Assembly (NCBI GenBank): GCA_944372275.1
Contig: CALVYO010000011.1
Coordinates: 1 to 20,221, forward strand
DNA length: 20,221 bases
Direction: 5' to 3'
Source: an uncultured Bacilli bacterium
GTDB taxonomy: Bacteria > Bacillota_I > Bacilli_A > RF39 > UBA660
The notes beneath the pieces were generated by a model that saw nothing but the letters and a program-made list of their open reading frames with translations, did no database searches and was not told where the DNA came from. Positions 7,920-14,697 of this stretch are shown here, piece by piece. The position numbers and the translations under genes were made by a program. The stretch's first letter is position 1, and every line of letters starts with the position of its first letter.

Positions 7920-8787
7920 TGACATATTAAAAAAATATCAAATAAAGCCCCATCGCTATATTAAAAGTGGTAAGACAACCATTGTTGATACAGAGATAGG
8001 GCGTTTTGCTATTAAAAAAAACAATAAAGATAAAAAAATTTTCGACTATTTAAGATCACGTAGTTTTAATTATTATCCAAGAACAATAAGTGATGAAAAT
8101 GAAGAATATGAAATAGCAGAATATATTGAAAATTTAGATTATCCTAATGAACAAAAAATGTTAGATTTGATTAATTTAATTAGTTTATTACATAGTAAAA
8201 CAACACATTATAAAGAAGTAGATTTTGAAGATTATAAACAAATATATGAAGACATAAAAAATAATATTGAATATTTAGAAAGTTATTATAATGATATAAT
8301 AACTTTAATTGAATCTCATATCTATATGAGTCCTAGTGAGTACTTATTAGCGCGTAACATATCACGAATATTTATTTCGTTAAATTATTGTAAAGAAGAG
8401 GTTGAAAATTGGTATGCACTAATTAAAGATAAAACTAAACAAAGAGTAGTAGTACTACATAATAATTTAGATTTAAGCCATTTTATAAAAAATGATAATT
8501 CATATTTAATTAGTTGGGATAAAGCCAAGATAGGAATACCAATATTTGATTTATATATATTATATAAACGTCACGCTTTAGATTTTGATTTTAGTGAGAT
8601 ATTAAAACAATATGAACAAAATTATCCATTACAAAAAGATGAAAGAAAATTATTTTTTATTTTAATTGCTTTACCTCCTAAAATAGAATTTGATAAATCA
8701 ACTTATGAACAAACAAAAGAAATAAGTAATGAAATGGATATTATGTATAAAACAGAAAAGTTAATATCACCATATTATTCTAAATAA
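7906..8787 (+). CDS. YsxE/CotS-family kinase-like spore coat protein, 293 aa
   Basis: The ATG lies within the last codons of spoVID (14-base overlap), so the two genes are translated as a unit. The protein has the aminoglycoside-phosphotransferase-like layout of the CotS/YsxE/YutH coat proteins. An N-lobe contains RYIKSGKTTIVDTEIGRFAIKK (basic strand and Lys) and YEIAEYIE as hinge. The C-lobe contains VVLHNNLDLSHFI in place of the HGDLHxxN catalytic loop and LISWDKAKIGIPIFDLYILYKRH in place of the DxD metal motif. The catalytic Asp is shifted or degenerate, as is common in this family, which may not phosphorylate anything. In B. subtilis ysxE lies directly after spoVID and its product takes part in coat encasement. 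Confidence 0.75.
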   Translation: MKQINDILKKYQIKPHRYIKSGKTTIVDTEIGRFAIKKNNKDKKIFDYLRSRSFNYYPRTISDENEEYEIAEYIENLDYPNEQKMLDLINLISLLHSKTTHYKEVDFEDYKQIYEDIKNNIEYLESYYNDIITLIESHIYMSPSEYLLARNISRIFISLNYCKEEVENWYALIKDKTKQRVVVLHNNLDLSHFIKNDNSYLISWDKAKIGIPIFDLYILYKRHALDFDFSEILKQYEQNYPLQKDERKLFFILIALPPKIEFDKSTYEQTKEISNEMDIMYKTEKLISPYYSK

Positions 8788-8937
8788 AACATATAAAATA
8801 AATAACCAAAGTAAAAATAATAAAAATAAATTAAAACGAGTAATGATAAAGAAAGTTATTATCACTTGCCAACAAAAGACGATAATTAACCCAATTAAAC
8901 ATAAACACCAAGTCCCATGATTCCATCTTCTAAACAT
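8767..8937 (-). CDS. Small membrane protein, 56 aa
   Basis: An ATG (complement of 8935-8937) lies behind a good AGGTGAT site and opens a 56-codon frame ending in TGA. It overlaps the end of the ysxE-like gene by 21 bases on the opposite strand. The product starts MFRRWNHGTW and then consists of two hydrophobic segments, about residues 11-32 and 38-53, separated by TRF. A basic start and a short RIIW tail suggest a two-helix membrane hairpin. A sigma-K-like promoter (AC-N16-CATAAACTA) lies directly upstream, which suggests expression in the late mother cell. The family is unknown. The coding call rests on start-site quality, hydrophobic pattern and promoter, so it is moderate. Confidence 0.55.
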   Translation of the reverse strand: MFRRWNHGTWCLCLIGLIIVFCWQVIITFFIITRFNLFLLFLLWLFILYVLFRIIW

Positions 8938-8952
8938 TTTAATCACCTATAA

Positions 8953-8980
8953 TAGTTTATGTATTTATAAATTTATTGTT
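8953..8980 (-). promoter_or_regulatory. Sigma-K-like promoter of the 56-aa gene
   Basis: On the minus strand AAC precedes CATAAACTA by exactly 16 nt (complements of 8978-8980 and 8953-8961). This fits mAC-N16-CATAnnnTA. Only 15 nt separate the -10 from the ATG, so the transcript would begin at or within the ribosome binding site. This tight geometry lowers confidence. Confidence 0.45.
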
Positions 8981-8986
8981 TGGGTG

Positions 8987-8992
8987 TATAAT
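8987..8992 (+). promoter_or_regulatory. -10 box of the PASTA/NodB gene
   Basis: TATAAT at 8987-8992 lies 16 nt before the ATG at 9009. No clear -35 box is seen. The divergent sigma-K-like promoter of the 56-aa gene lies immediately to its left. Confidence 0.4.
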
Positions 8993-9008
8993 ATATATAG
9001 GTGGTAGT

Positions 9009-10223
9009 ATGAAAAATAAAATTTTAGTAGTTTTAATAATTTTAAGTTTAGTAACATTTATATCTATTTATATATTTGTTCCTAAGGATGAAAAAGTAGA
9101 TAATTTAATGATTGATTTGGTTGGCAAAACTAAAGAAGATGCAATTAATTTTGCCAATGAAAATAATTTAAATTTAGAAATAAAAGAAGAAAATAATATT
9201 TATGAAAAAGATAAAATATTTAAACAAAGTATTGATATAAATAGTAAATTAAATGAAAATGATAATTTAATTATCTATATATCAAAAGGAATTAATTATA
9301 AAGAATTAAAAGTTGATGAATCTGGTAATGTTCCAATTATGATGTATCACGGAATTCACAATATTACTGATAATGAATATACAGGTGGTAATGTTGATAA
9401 AGATGGCTATCAAAGAACAACAGAAGCATTTAAAAAAGATTTGGAATTCTATTATAATTCTGGTTATCGAATGATAAGATTAAATGACTATGTCAATGGT
9501 GTAATCGATGTTGAAGCAGGTTATAGTCCTATTATAATTACATTTGATGATGGATTATCTAACAATATAAAAGTAACTGGTTTAGATGAAAATGGAGAAA
9601 TTATAATTGATCCTAATTCGGCTGTAGGTGTTTTAGAATCTTTTAAACAAAAATATCCTGATTTTAATGTAACAGCAACATTTTTTGTAAATGGTGGTTT
9701 ATTTAATCAGAGTGAATATAATGAAAAAATTTTAAAATGGTTAATTGATAATGGATATGATATTGGTAATCATAGTTACTCTCATGCCGATTTTACTAGT
9801 ATTTCTAAAGAAAAATCCGTCCAAGAAATAGGAAGTGTCTATAATTTATTAGATAAATATATACCCGAGAAATATGTTAATATAGTGGCTTTACCATTTG
9901 GTTCACCATATGATAAAAGTCATACAAACTTTAATTCTATTTTAAAAGGTGTTTATAATGATAAAGAATATAATACTATAGCAACATTAAGAGTTGGATG
10001 GGAAGCGGAATATTCACCATTTAATAAGTCATTTGATAAAACATTTTTAAAAAGAATTCGCGCATATGATAATAATGGTAAAGAATTTGATATTGAAATG
10101 AATTTTAAAATATTAGAAAATAATCGATATATATCTGATGGGGATAAAAATACAATTACTATTCCTAAAGAAAAAGAAGATAAAATTAATAATTTATATA
10201 ATTTGAGTGTTAATATTTATTAA
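9009..10223 (+). CDS. Secreted polysaccharide deacetylase with PASTA-like domain
   Basis: NodB-family esterases remove N- or O-acetyl groups from cell-wall or surface glycans. I start at ATG 9009 behind AGGTGG; the frame is open upstream only through an unlikely TTG at 8976. The 404-aa product has a membrane anchor (about 4-24) and a PASTA-like module (about 31-93, LVGKTKEDAINFANENNLNL). The NodB domain has MMYHG at 111-115, TFDDG at 178-182, ATFFVNG at 223-229 and GNHSYSHADF at 253-262. The catalytic Asp (TFDDG) and both metal His (255 and 259) are present. An insertion of about 35 residues separates TFDDG from the ATFFVNG strand. The enzyme should act outside the cell. PASTA modules often bind peptidoglycan, which suggests wall remodelling. 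Confidence 0.88.
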   Translation: MKNKILVVLIILSLVTFISIYIFVPKDEKVDNLMIDLVGKTKEDAINFANENNLNLEIKEENNIYEKDKIFKQSIDINSKLNENDNLIIYISKGINYKELKVDESGNVPIMMYHGIHNITDNEYTGGNVDKDGYQRTTEAFKKDLEFYYNSGYRMIRLNDYVNGVIDVEAGYSPIIITFDDGLSNNIKVTGLDENGEIIIDPNSAVGVLESFKQKYPDFNVTATFFVNGGLFNQSEYNEKILKWLIDNGYDIGNHSYSHADFTSISKEKSVQEIGSVYNLLDKYIPEKYVNIVALPFGSPYDKSHTNFNSILKGVYNDKEYNTIATLRVGWEAEYSPFNKSFDKTFLKRIRAYDNNGKEFDIEMNFKILENNRYISDGDKNTITIPKEKEDKINNLYNLSVNIY

Positions 10224-10257
10224 ATATATGATATTATATAAGTAGGAGTGATCAATT

Positions 10258-10872
10258 TTGAAAGCAATAACAATTTATGACAACGAACAGTTTTTAAGAC
10301 AAATTTCTAAAGAAGTTGATTTTAATGATCCTAATTTAGAAGATGATATAGCAGTTTTAGATAAATTTTGTAAAGAAAATGAAGTTATGGCAATGGCATC
10401 AGTTCAATTAGGAATACCTAAAAGATTAATTTATTTAAAAAATACTAATTTAGATATTATAAATAAAATGCAAAGTCATTTAGAAACGGAAGAAGAAAGA
10501 CAATATAATGAATCTCGAATATTAATAAATCCTACTATTATAAAAAAAGAAGGATTAACAGAATATTGGGAAAATTGTGCTAGTTGTTTAGATAATTGTG
10601 GTAGAGTTTTAAGACCTTATAAAATAACTTTAGAATATTATGACACTGAAAAAAATAAACATATAGAAGTTTTTGAAGGCTTTGAAGCAACTGTTTTATC
10701 ACATGAATATGACCATTTAGATGGTATTCTTCATATTGATATAGCAGAAGAAGTTATTGAAATGCCTGTTGAAGAAAGAAGAAAATGGCGTCAAAATCAT
10801 GGCTATGTTATTTTTTATAAAGATGGTAACTTTGAAACTTTGAAAAAAAATAAAGTAAAAAAATTAATTTAA
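10258..10872 (+). CDS. def: Divergent peptide deformylase
   Basis: Peptide deformylase removes the formyl group from nascent N-terminal methionine at the ribosome. TTG at 10258 is the start, 9 nt after AGGAG. The metal motif HEYDHLDG (His149, Glu150, His153) is perfect. Motif 2, normally EGCLS, reads ASCLD with the metal ligand Cys110. Motif 1, normally GxGLAAxQ, reads MAMASVQ and keeps Gln50 but loses its glycines. At 204 aa it is slightly long, with an inserted helix (about 64-85). The metal site looks intact, so it is probably active, but the altered motif 1 is unusual. It could be a second, specialised deformylase. Confidence 0.85.
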   Translation: MKAITIYDNEQFLRQISKEVDFNDPNLEDDIAVLDKFCKENEVMAMASVQLGIPKRLIYLKNTNLDIINKMQSHLETEEERQYNESRILINPTIIKKEGLTEYWENCASCLDNCGRVLRPYKITLEYYDTEKNKHIEVFEGFEATVLSHEYDHLDGILHIDIAEEVIEMPVEERRKWRQNHGYVIFYKDGNFETLKKNKVKKLI

Positions 10873-10874
10873 TA

Positions 10875-10902
10875 TTGACAAATATAGGTGATGTGCTAAA
10901 AT
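10875..10902 (+). promoter_or_regulatory. Sigma-A promoter of the thrS T-box unit
   Basis: TTGACA (10875-10880) lies 16 nt before TAAAAT (10897-10902), and a TG at 10894-10895 makes it an extended -10. It is the strongest housekeeping promoter in the window and lies at the right distance before the T-box leader. Confidence 0.75.
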
Positions 10903-10904
10903 AT

Positions 10905-11111
10905 AGTTAAATATGTTGATTAGGACACGACTTTTAAAATTCTATTTAAAGCGAGTTAGTGATAGTGTAAGACTAATAAATAAGATTTAAAAGTTACTAC
11001 CTATGAGTAGAACTCGAAAGAGATTTCCGGTTAAAACCGTTATTTAATTAAGTCCAAATTAGGATGGTACCGTGTTTATAACACTCCTTGATATTAAAGG
11101 AGTGTTTTTTT
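10905..11111 (+). promoter_or_regulatory. Threonine T-box leader with terminator
   Basis: T-box RNAs bind uncharged tRNA and then block a terminator. Stem I starts near TAGG (10921-10924), which can pair with CCTA at 11000-11003. Above it ACTTTTAAA (10930-10938) pairs perfectly with TTTAAAAGT (10986-10994). The internal loop between contains ACT (10996-10998), a threonine codon in the specifier position, and ACC follows. The conserved T-box TTAGGATGGTACCGTG lies at about 11059-11074, with TGGT to bind the NCCA end of the tRNA. The competing terminator is ACACTCCTT/AAGGAGTGT (11081-11089 and 11097-11105) plus seven T residues. The downstream thrS agrees with the Thr specifier. Confidence 0.92.
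11081..11111 (+). terminator. T-box-controlled terminator
   Basis: A 9-bp GC-containing stem with a 7-nt loop is followed by T residues up to 11111. Its left side overlaps the region just after the T-box sequence that would form the antiterminator. Confidence 0.9.
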
Positions 11112-11125
11112 AGGGGAGAGAATAT

Positions 11126-11620
11126 ATGAGTAAAAATAATTTAGAAAAACTTGATAGGAGTAAATATACTATCAGCATGAAAGAATTTGTAATTAAATAT
11201 TTAAATGATGGTGTTGATGTTGATTGTTATTCATTGAAGCATAAACATTTAAGAAGTTTTGAAAATCCATATGTTTTAAGTGTTTCATTTGAATTTGCAT
11301 CTACTAATATTGAATTAATTTTATCACATAAAATATTATTGGTATCTGATAGATATGGTAATATCGCACCATATATTAATCCAAAAGAACTAAGAAGAAT
11401 TCAAAATTTAGGTAATATTGATGAACAAATAATGAAATTAAAAAAAGTAAAAATTAATCAATTAAGTAAATTAATTTCGTTATGGAGTGAAATGCAATTA
11501 TTATTGTATGAAAGAAAACAAATAGAAGGAACTATTGAACTTTTAGAAGAGATTAACAAACATTCAAAAGTTGAGCAATTAGGAGGTAAAAGTTATGTTA
11601 AAGAATATCAAGGAAGATGA
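11126..11620 (+). CDS. Hypothetical protein under T-box control, 164 aa
   Basis: I do not recognise this protein. The ATG follows GGGGAGAG just after the T-box terminator, so its expression should respond to uncharged tRNA-Thr. The N-terminal two thirds look alpha/beta (KEFVIKYLNDGVDVDCYSLK, VLSVSFEFASTNIELILSHKILLVSDRYG). The C-terminal third is helical (about 100-150, LISLWSEMQLLLYERKQIEGTIELLEEI) and could form a coiled coil. No signal peptide or membrane segment is seen. It overlaps thrS by 26 bases, and the thrS ribosome binding site lies inside it. It does not resemble the TGS domain that this thrS lacks. Its position suggests a function tied to threonine or its tRNA, but this is inference. 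Confidence 0.8.
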   Translation: MSKNNLEKLDRSKYTISMKEFVIKYLNDGVDVDCYSLKHKHLRSFENPYVLSVSFEFASTNIELILSHKILLVSDRYGNIAPYINPKELRRIQNLGNIDEQIMKLKKVKINQLSKLISLWSEMQLLLYERKQIEGTIELLEEINKHSKVEQLGGKSYVKEYQGR

Positions 11621-13337
11621 AAGGTTAAGTGTTATTAATCATAGTTGCGCTCACCTTTTAGCGCAAGCAGTTAAACATTTATATCCAAATGCTTTGTTTT
11701 GGGTTGGACCTGTTATTGAAGAAGGATTTTATTATGATATCGATTTAGGTGATAATGTTATAAAAGATAGTGATTTAGAAAAAATTGAAAAAGAAATGAA
11801 AAAGATTTCTAAAGATGGTAAAAGAATTTATCGGGAAGAATTAAGTAGAGAAGATGCTTTAGAAAAATTTAAAAATGATCCATATAAAATTGATTTAATT
11901 AATAATATGCTAGATGACACAGTTATATCTTGCTATACTCAAGGAGATTTTACTGATCTTTGTCGTGGCCCACATGTTGAATCTGTTAAAGAATTAAAAC
12001 ATTTCAAATTACTTAAGGTAAGTGGAGCATATTTTAAAGGTGATTCTAAAAATAAAGCACTACAAAGAATATATGGTGTTTGTTATGAAACAGAAGAAGA
12101 ATTAAAAGAACATTTACAATATTTAGAAGAGGCTAAATTAAGAGATCATAGAAAAATTGGTAAAGAACAAGAAATATATATGAATCACGAATTAGTTGGA
12201 GCAGGAATGCCTTTATGGTTACCTAATGGGGCAATTATAAGAAAACAATTAGAAAATTATATTTATAATAAAGAAAGAAAATTAGGATATAACCATGTTT
12301 ATACACCTTGTGTTGGAACTGTTAATTTATATAAAACAAGTGGACACTGGGATCATTATAAAGAAAATATGTTTCCAATGATGAAAGTTGATGAAGAAGA
12401 ATTTGTATTAAGACCAATGAATTGTCCGCATCATATGTTAGTATATAAGAATAAATTACATTCTTATCGTGATTTACCAATTAGAATTGGTGAATTTGCA
12501 ACAGATTTTAGATATGAAGCATCAGGTGCTGTAAAAGGATTAGAACGTGTTAGATGTATGTGTCAAAATGATGCTCATTTATTCGTAACACCAGAACAAA
12601 TTAAAGATGAATTCAAACAAGTTGTAAATCTAATTTTAGATGTTTATAAAGATTTTGGTATAAAAGATTATAAATTTAGATTATCATTAAGAGATAAAGA
12701 AGATAAAGAAAAATATTTTGATGATGATGAAATGTGGGATAATGCTGAAAATAAATTAAGGGAAGTTTTAAATGAGTTAGATATTCCTTATTTTGAAGCA
12801 ATAGGAGAGGCTGCTTTTTATGGCCCTAAATTAGATGTTGAAGTAAAACCTGCTGTTGGACCAGAAGTAACATTGTCAACTTGTCAATTAGATTTCTTAT
12901 TACCTAGAAGATTTGAATTAAGTTATATCGATAATAAAGGTGATAAACAAACACCAGTTGTAATCCATAGAGCAATATTTGGTACATTTGATAGATTTAC
13001 AGCCTTTATATTAGAAGAAACTAAAGGGGCCTTACCAACTTGGTTAGCCCCAATTCAAGTTAATATAATTCCAGTTAATAATGAACATCATTTAGAATAT
13101 TCTAATAAAATATATTCATTATTAAAAGATGAATTTAGAGTAGAATTAGATAATAGGGAAGAAAAATTAAGTTATAGAATGCGTGAAAGTGTTGTTAGAA
13201 AAATACCTTACACATTAATATTAGGTCAAAAAGAAGTCGATAGTAACACAATCAGTTATCGAAAATATGGTAGTGAAGAAACTATTAATATTGCAATTGA
13301 TGAATTTGTTGATTTAATTAGAAAAGAGATCATTTGA
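11595..13337 (+). CDS. thrS: Threonyl-tRNA synthetase without TGS domain
   Basis: This enzyme charges tRNA-Thr with threonine and edits mischarged serine. The ATG at 11595 follows AGGAGGT. The 580-aa protein begins directly at the editing domain (HSCAHLLAQA at 16-25, CRGPH at 123-127). The N-terminal TGS domain of about 60 residues in typical bacterial ThrS is absent, and no start lies upstream in this frame to encode it. The class II core is complete: motif 2 region RYEASGAVKGLERVRCM at about 306-322, the zinc ligands Cys277 (MNCPHH), His328 (QNDAH) and the His of VIHRA, and a motif 3 region at GTFDRF. The C-terminal anticodon-binding domain ends at RKEII. Within motif 2 the usual RGFTQDDAH reads RCMCQNDAH, a mild divergence. 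Confidence 0.95.
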   Translation: MLKNIKEDERLSVINHSCAHLLAQAVKHLYPNALFWVGPVIEEGFYYDIDLGDNVIKDSDLEKIEKEMKKISKDGKRIYREELSREDALEKFKNDPYKIDLINNMLDDTVISCYTQGDFTDLCRGPHVESVKELKHFKLLKVSGAYFKGDSKNKALQRIYGVCYETEEELKEHLQYLEEAKLRDHRKIGKEQEIYMNHELVGAGMPLWLPNGAIIRKQLENYIYNKERKLGYNHVYTPCVGTVNLYKTSGHWDHYKENMFPMMKVDEEEFVLRPMNCPHHMLVYKNKLHSYRDLPIRIGEFATDFRYEASGAVKGLERVRCMCQNDAHLFVTPEQIKDEFKQVVNLILDVYKDFGIKDYKFRLSLRDKEDKEKYFDDDEMWDNAENKLREVLNELDIPYFEAIGEAAFYGPKLDVEVKPAVGPEVTLSTCQLDFLLPRRFELSYIDNKGDKQTPVVIHRAIFGTFDRFTAFILEETKGALPTWLAPIQVNIIPVNNEHHLEYSNKIYSLLKDEFRVELDNREEKLSYRMRESVVRKIPYTLILGQKEVDSNTISYRKYGSEETINIAIDEFVDLIRKEII

Positions 13338-13345
13338 TCTCTTTT
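13322..13345. terminator. Palindrome over the convergent thrS/galU stops
   Basis: A perfect 11-bp inverted repeat (13322-13332 and 13335-13345) has only a TT loop. It contains both stop codons, TCA (galU, minus) and TGA (thrS, plus). It probably acts as a bidirectional terminator, although the T runs are only four bases long. Confidence 0.65.
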
Positions 13346-14181
13346 AAATATTGTTTTAATTCTTCTTTTAAATCATCTCTATCTAAAGCATATGCAATAT
13401 TTGCTTTTAAATAACCTAATTGATTGCCAATATCAAAGTAAGTACCTTTAAATTTACAAGCATAAAAATCTTGCTTTTTCATTAAACTTAACATACCATC
13501 GGTAAATTGATATTCATTTCCTTTACCTCTATCTAATTTATCTAATTCGTCAAATATTTCAGGTTTTACAATATATCTACCTAATCCTGCAAAATTACTT
13601 GGAGCCTCTTCAACACTTGGCTTTTCGACGATACTTTTAATTTTATCACCATTTGCAAAATCGATGATACCGTATTTATAAACTAAATTTCTATCAACTT
13701 CTTGAACACCGATTACATTAGCATCGTATTTTTCATAAACATCGATTAATTGTTTTAAAACTGGTATTTCGGATTTCATCAAATCATCACCATATAAAAC
13801 AGCAAATGGTTCATCACCTACAAATGATTTTGCTAACTTAATAGCATGACCACTTCCTAATGGTTCTCCTTGTCTTGTATAAAAAATTTTACACATTTTA
13901 GAAATATTTTTAACTATTTCTAATTCTTTTAATTTGTTGTTTTTTTCTAATCTAGTTTCTAATTCAAAACTTTGATCAAAATGATCTTCAACATTTCTTT
14001 TGTATGGACTAGTTATAAATAAAATTTCTTCGATACCACTACTTACACATTCTTCAACTATATATTGTAATGTCGGTTTATCAATAATTGGTAGCATTTC
14101 TTTCGGAACTGATTTAGTAACTGGTAAAAATCTTGTTCCCATACCCGCTACTGGTATAACTGCTTTTCTAACTTTTTTCAA
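13330..14181 (-). CDS. galU: UTP-glucose-1-phosphate uridylyltransferase
   Basis: GalU makes UDP-glucose from UTP and glucose-1-phosphate for glycolipids, teichoic acid decoration and exopolysaccharides. The start is TTG at 14181 behind AAGGTGAT. The nucleotide-binding signature AVIPVAGMGTRFLP lies at 7-20, followed by KSVPKEMLPIIDKPTLQYIVEE. The sugar-nucleotide fold continues with GQGEP-like RQGEPLGSGHA, the metal-binding LYGDD, and VEKP, NFAGLGRYI and GTYFDIGNQLGYLKAN near the end. Its 283 aa is a normal length. It converges on thrS and overlaps it by 8 bases within a palindrome. A TATAAT box lies upstream on the minus strand (complement of 14203-14208). Confidence 0.96.
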   Translation of the reverse strand: MKKVRKAVIPVAGMGTRFLPVTKSVPKEMLPIIDKPTLQYIVEECVSSGIEEILFITSPYKRNVEDHFDQSFELETRLEKNNKLKELEIVKNISKMCKIFYTRQGEPLGSGHAIKLAKSFVGDEPFAVLYGDDLMKSEIPVLKQLIDVYEKYDANVIGVQEVDRNLVYKYGIIDFANGDKIKSIVEKPSVEEAPSNFAGLGRYIVKPEIFDELDKLDRGKGNEYQFTDGMLSLMKKQDFYACKFKGTYFDIGNQLGYLKANIAYALDRDDLKEELKQYLKEIK

Positions 14182-14202
14182 AATATCACCTTTCTTTAAC
14201 TA

Positions 14203-14208
14203 ATTATA
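14203..14208 (-). promoter_or_regulatory. -10 box of galU
   Basis: The complement reads TATAAT, about 21 nt before the galU start. No -35 hexamer at good spacing could be confirmed. Confidence 0.4.
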
Positions 14209-14240
14209 ACAAGAAATTATAAAAAAATAAACAAAAACAC

Positions 14241-14269
14241 TTGAATATTATAAAATTATGTTGTATAAT
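14241..14269 (+). promoter_or_regulatory. Promoter of the tRNA-Arg gene
   Basis: TTGAAT (14241-14246) is separated by 17 nt from TATAAT (14264-14269). The tRNA begins 13 nt later. Confidence 0.7.
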
Positions 14270-14282
14270 TACGATGTTACTT

Positions 14283-14359
14283 GTCTCAGTAGCTCAGTTG
14301 GATAGAGCAATGCCCTTCTAAGGCAGCGGTCAGGGGTTCGAATCCCTTCTGGGACACCA
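14283..14359 (+). tRNA. tRNA-Arg (anticodon TCT)
   Basis: The cloverleaf folds well. The acceptor arm pairs GTCTCAG with CTGGGAC (14283-14289 and 14349-14355), the D arm is GCTC/GAGC, the anticodon loop CTTCTAA places TCT at 14317-14319, and the T arm has AGGGG TTCGAAT CCCTT (one G-T pair). Discriminator A and an encoded CCA end at 14359. The first anticodon-stem pair (27-43) is an A-G mismatch. It reads AGA, the main arginine codon in this AT-rich genome. Confidence 0.95.
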
Positions 14360-14369
14360 TTAGGTAAAT

Positions 14370-14396
14370 AAAAGTCTTTAATTTAAAGGCTTTTTT
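14370..14396 (+). terminator. Terminator of the tRNA-Arg gene
   Basis: An 11-bp stem (14370-14380 and 14384-14394, one G-T pair) with a 3-nt loop runs into six T residues. Confidence 0.8.
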
Positions 14397-14437
14397 ATTA
14401 TATTAGTAAATTTTAAATATTTAACAATATGATAAAT

Positions 14438-14471
14438 AAAAATAGTTATCTAAAATTTGATAACTATTTTT
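14438..14471 (-). terminator. Terminator of the 60-aa gene
   Basis: The arms at 14438-14450 and 14459-14471 form a 13-bp perfect stem (AAAAATAGTTATC and its complement) with an 8-nt loop. The hairpin overlaps the stop codon of the minus-strand 60-aa gene. It may also act on the plus strand. Confidence 0.75.
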
Positions 14472-14646
14472 GTTTAAATTGTCTGAATTCTTCTGGATAT
14501 TTCATTTGCAATTCAAATTCTTTTAATTTGTTTGCTTCTTTTAATAACTTTTTTATTTCTTCTAAGTCTTTGGTGCATTGTAGAATGTTAATTAATCTTT
14601 CAATTTTACCATTTAATGCAGTTAATAAATCATCATTATAACTCAT
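14464..14646 (-). CDS. Small helical protein, 60 aa
   Basis: The ATG at 14646 follows a strong AAGGAGG site, and a sigma-A promoter lies upstream. The product is highly charged and looks wholly helical, with heptad-like Leu/Ile spacing (LINILQCTKDLEEIKKLLKEANKLKEFELQ), so it may form a coiled coil or bind a partner. It has no membrane segment. It lies between tRNA-Arg and gerM and has its own terminator. I do not recognise the family. Confidence 0.75.
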   Translation of the reverse strand: MSYNDDLLTALNGKIERLINILQCTKDLEEIKKLLKEANKLKEFELQMKYPEEFRQFKQK

Positions 14647-14669
14647 AATATCCTCCTTTTGTGAAGAAT

Positions 14670-14697
14670 ATTATATACATTTTTAATAAATTGTCAA
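14670..14697 (-). promoter_or_regulatory. Sigma-A promoter of the 60-aa gene
   Basis: On the minus strand a perfect TTGACA (complement of 14692-14697) is 16 nt from a perfect TATAAT (complement of 14670-14675). The -35 box overlaps the stop codon of gerM. Confidence 0.7.

Noticed and set aside
8976..9008. Upstream TTG start for the PASTA/NodB gene
   Set aside because: It precedes the -10 box at 8987; ATG 9009 has its own ribosome binding site and starts the membrane anchor correctly.
14000..14203. 67-aa plus-strand frame opposite galU
   Set aside because: It is a shadow of the start of galU, without a ribosome binding site.
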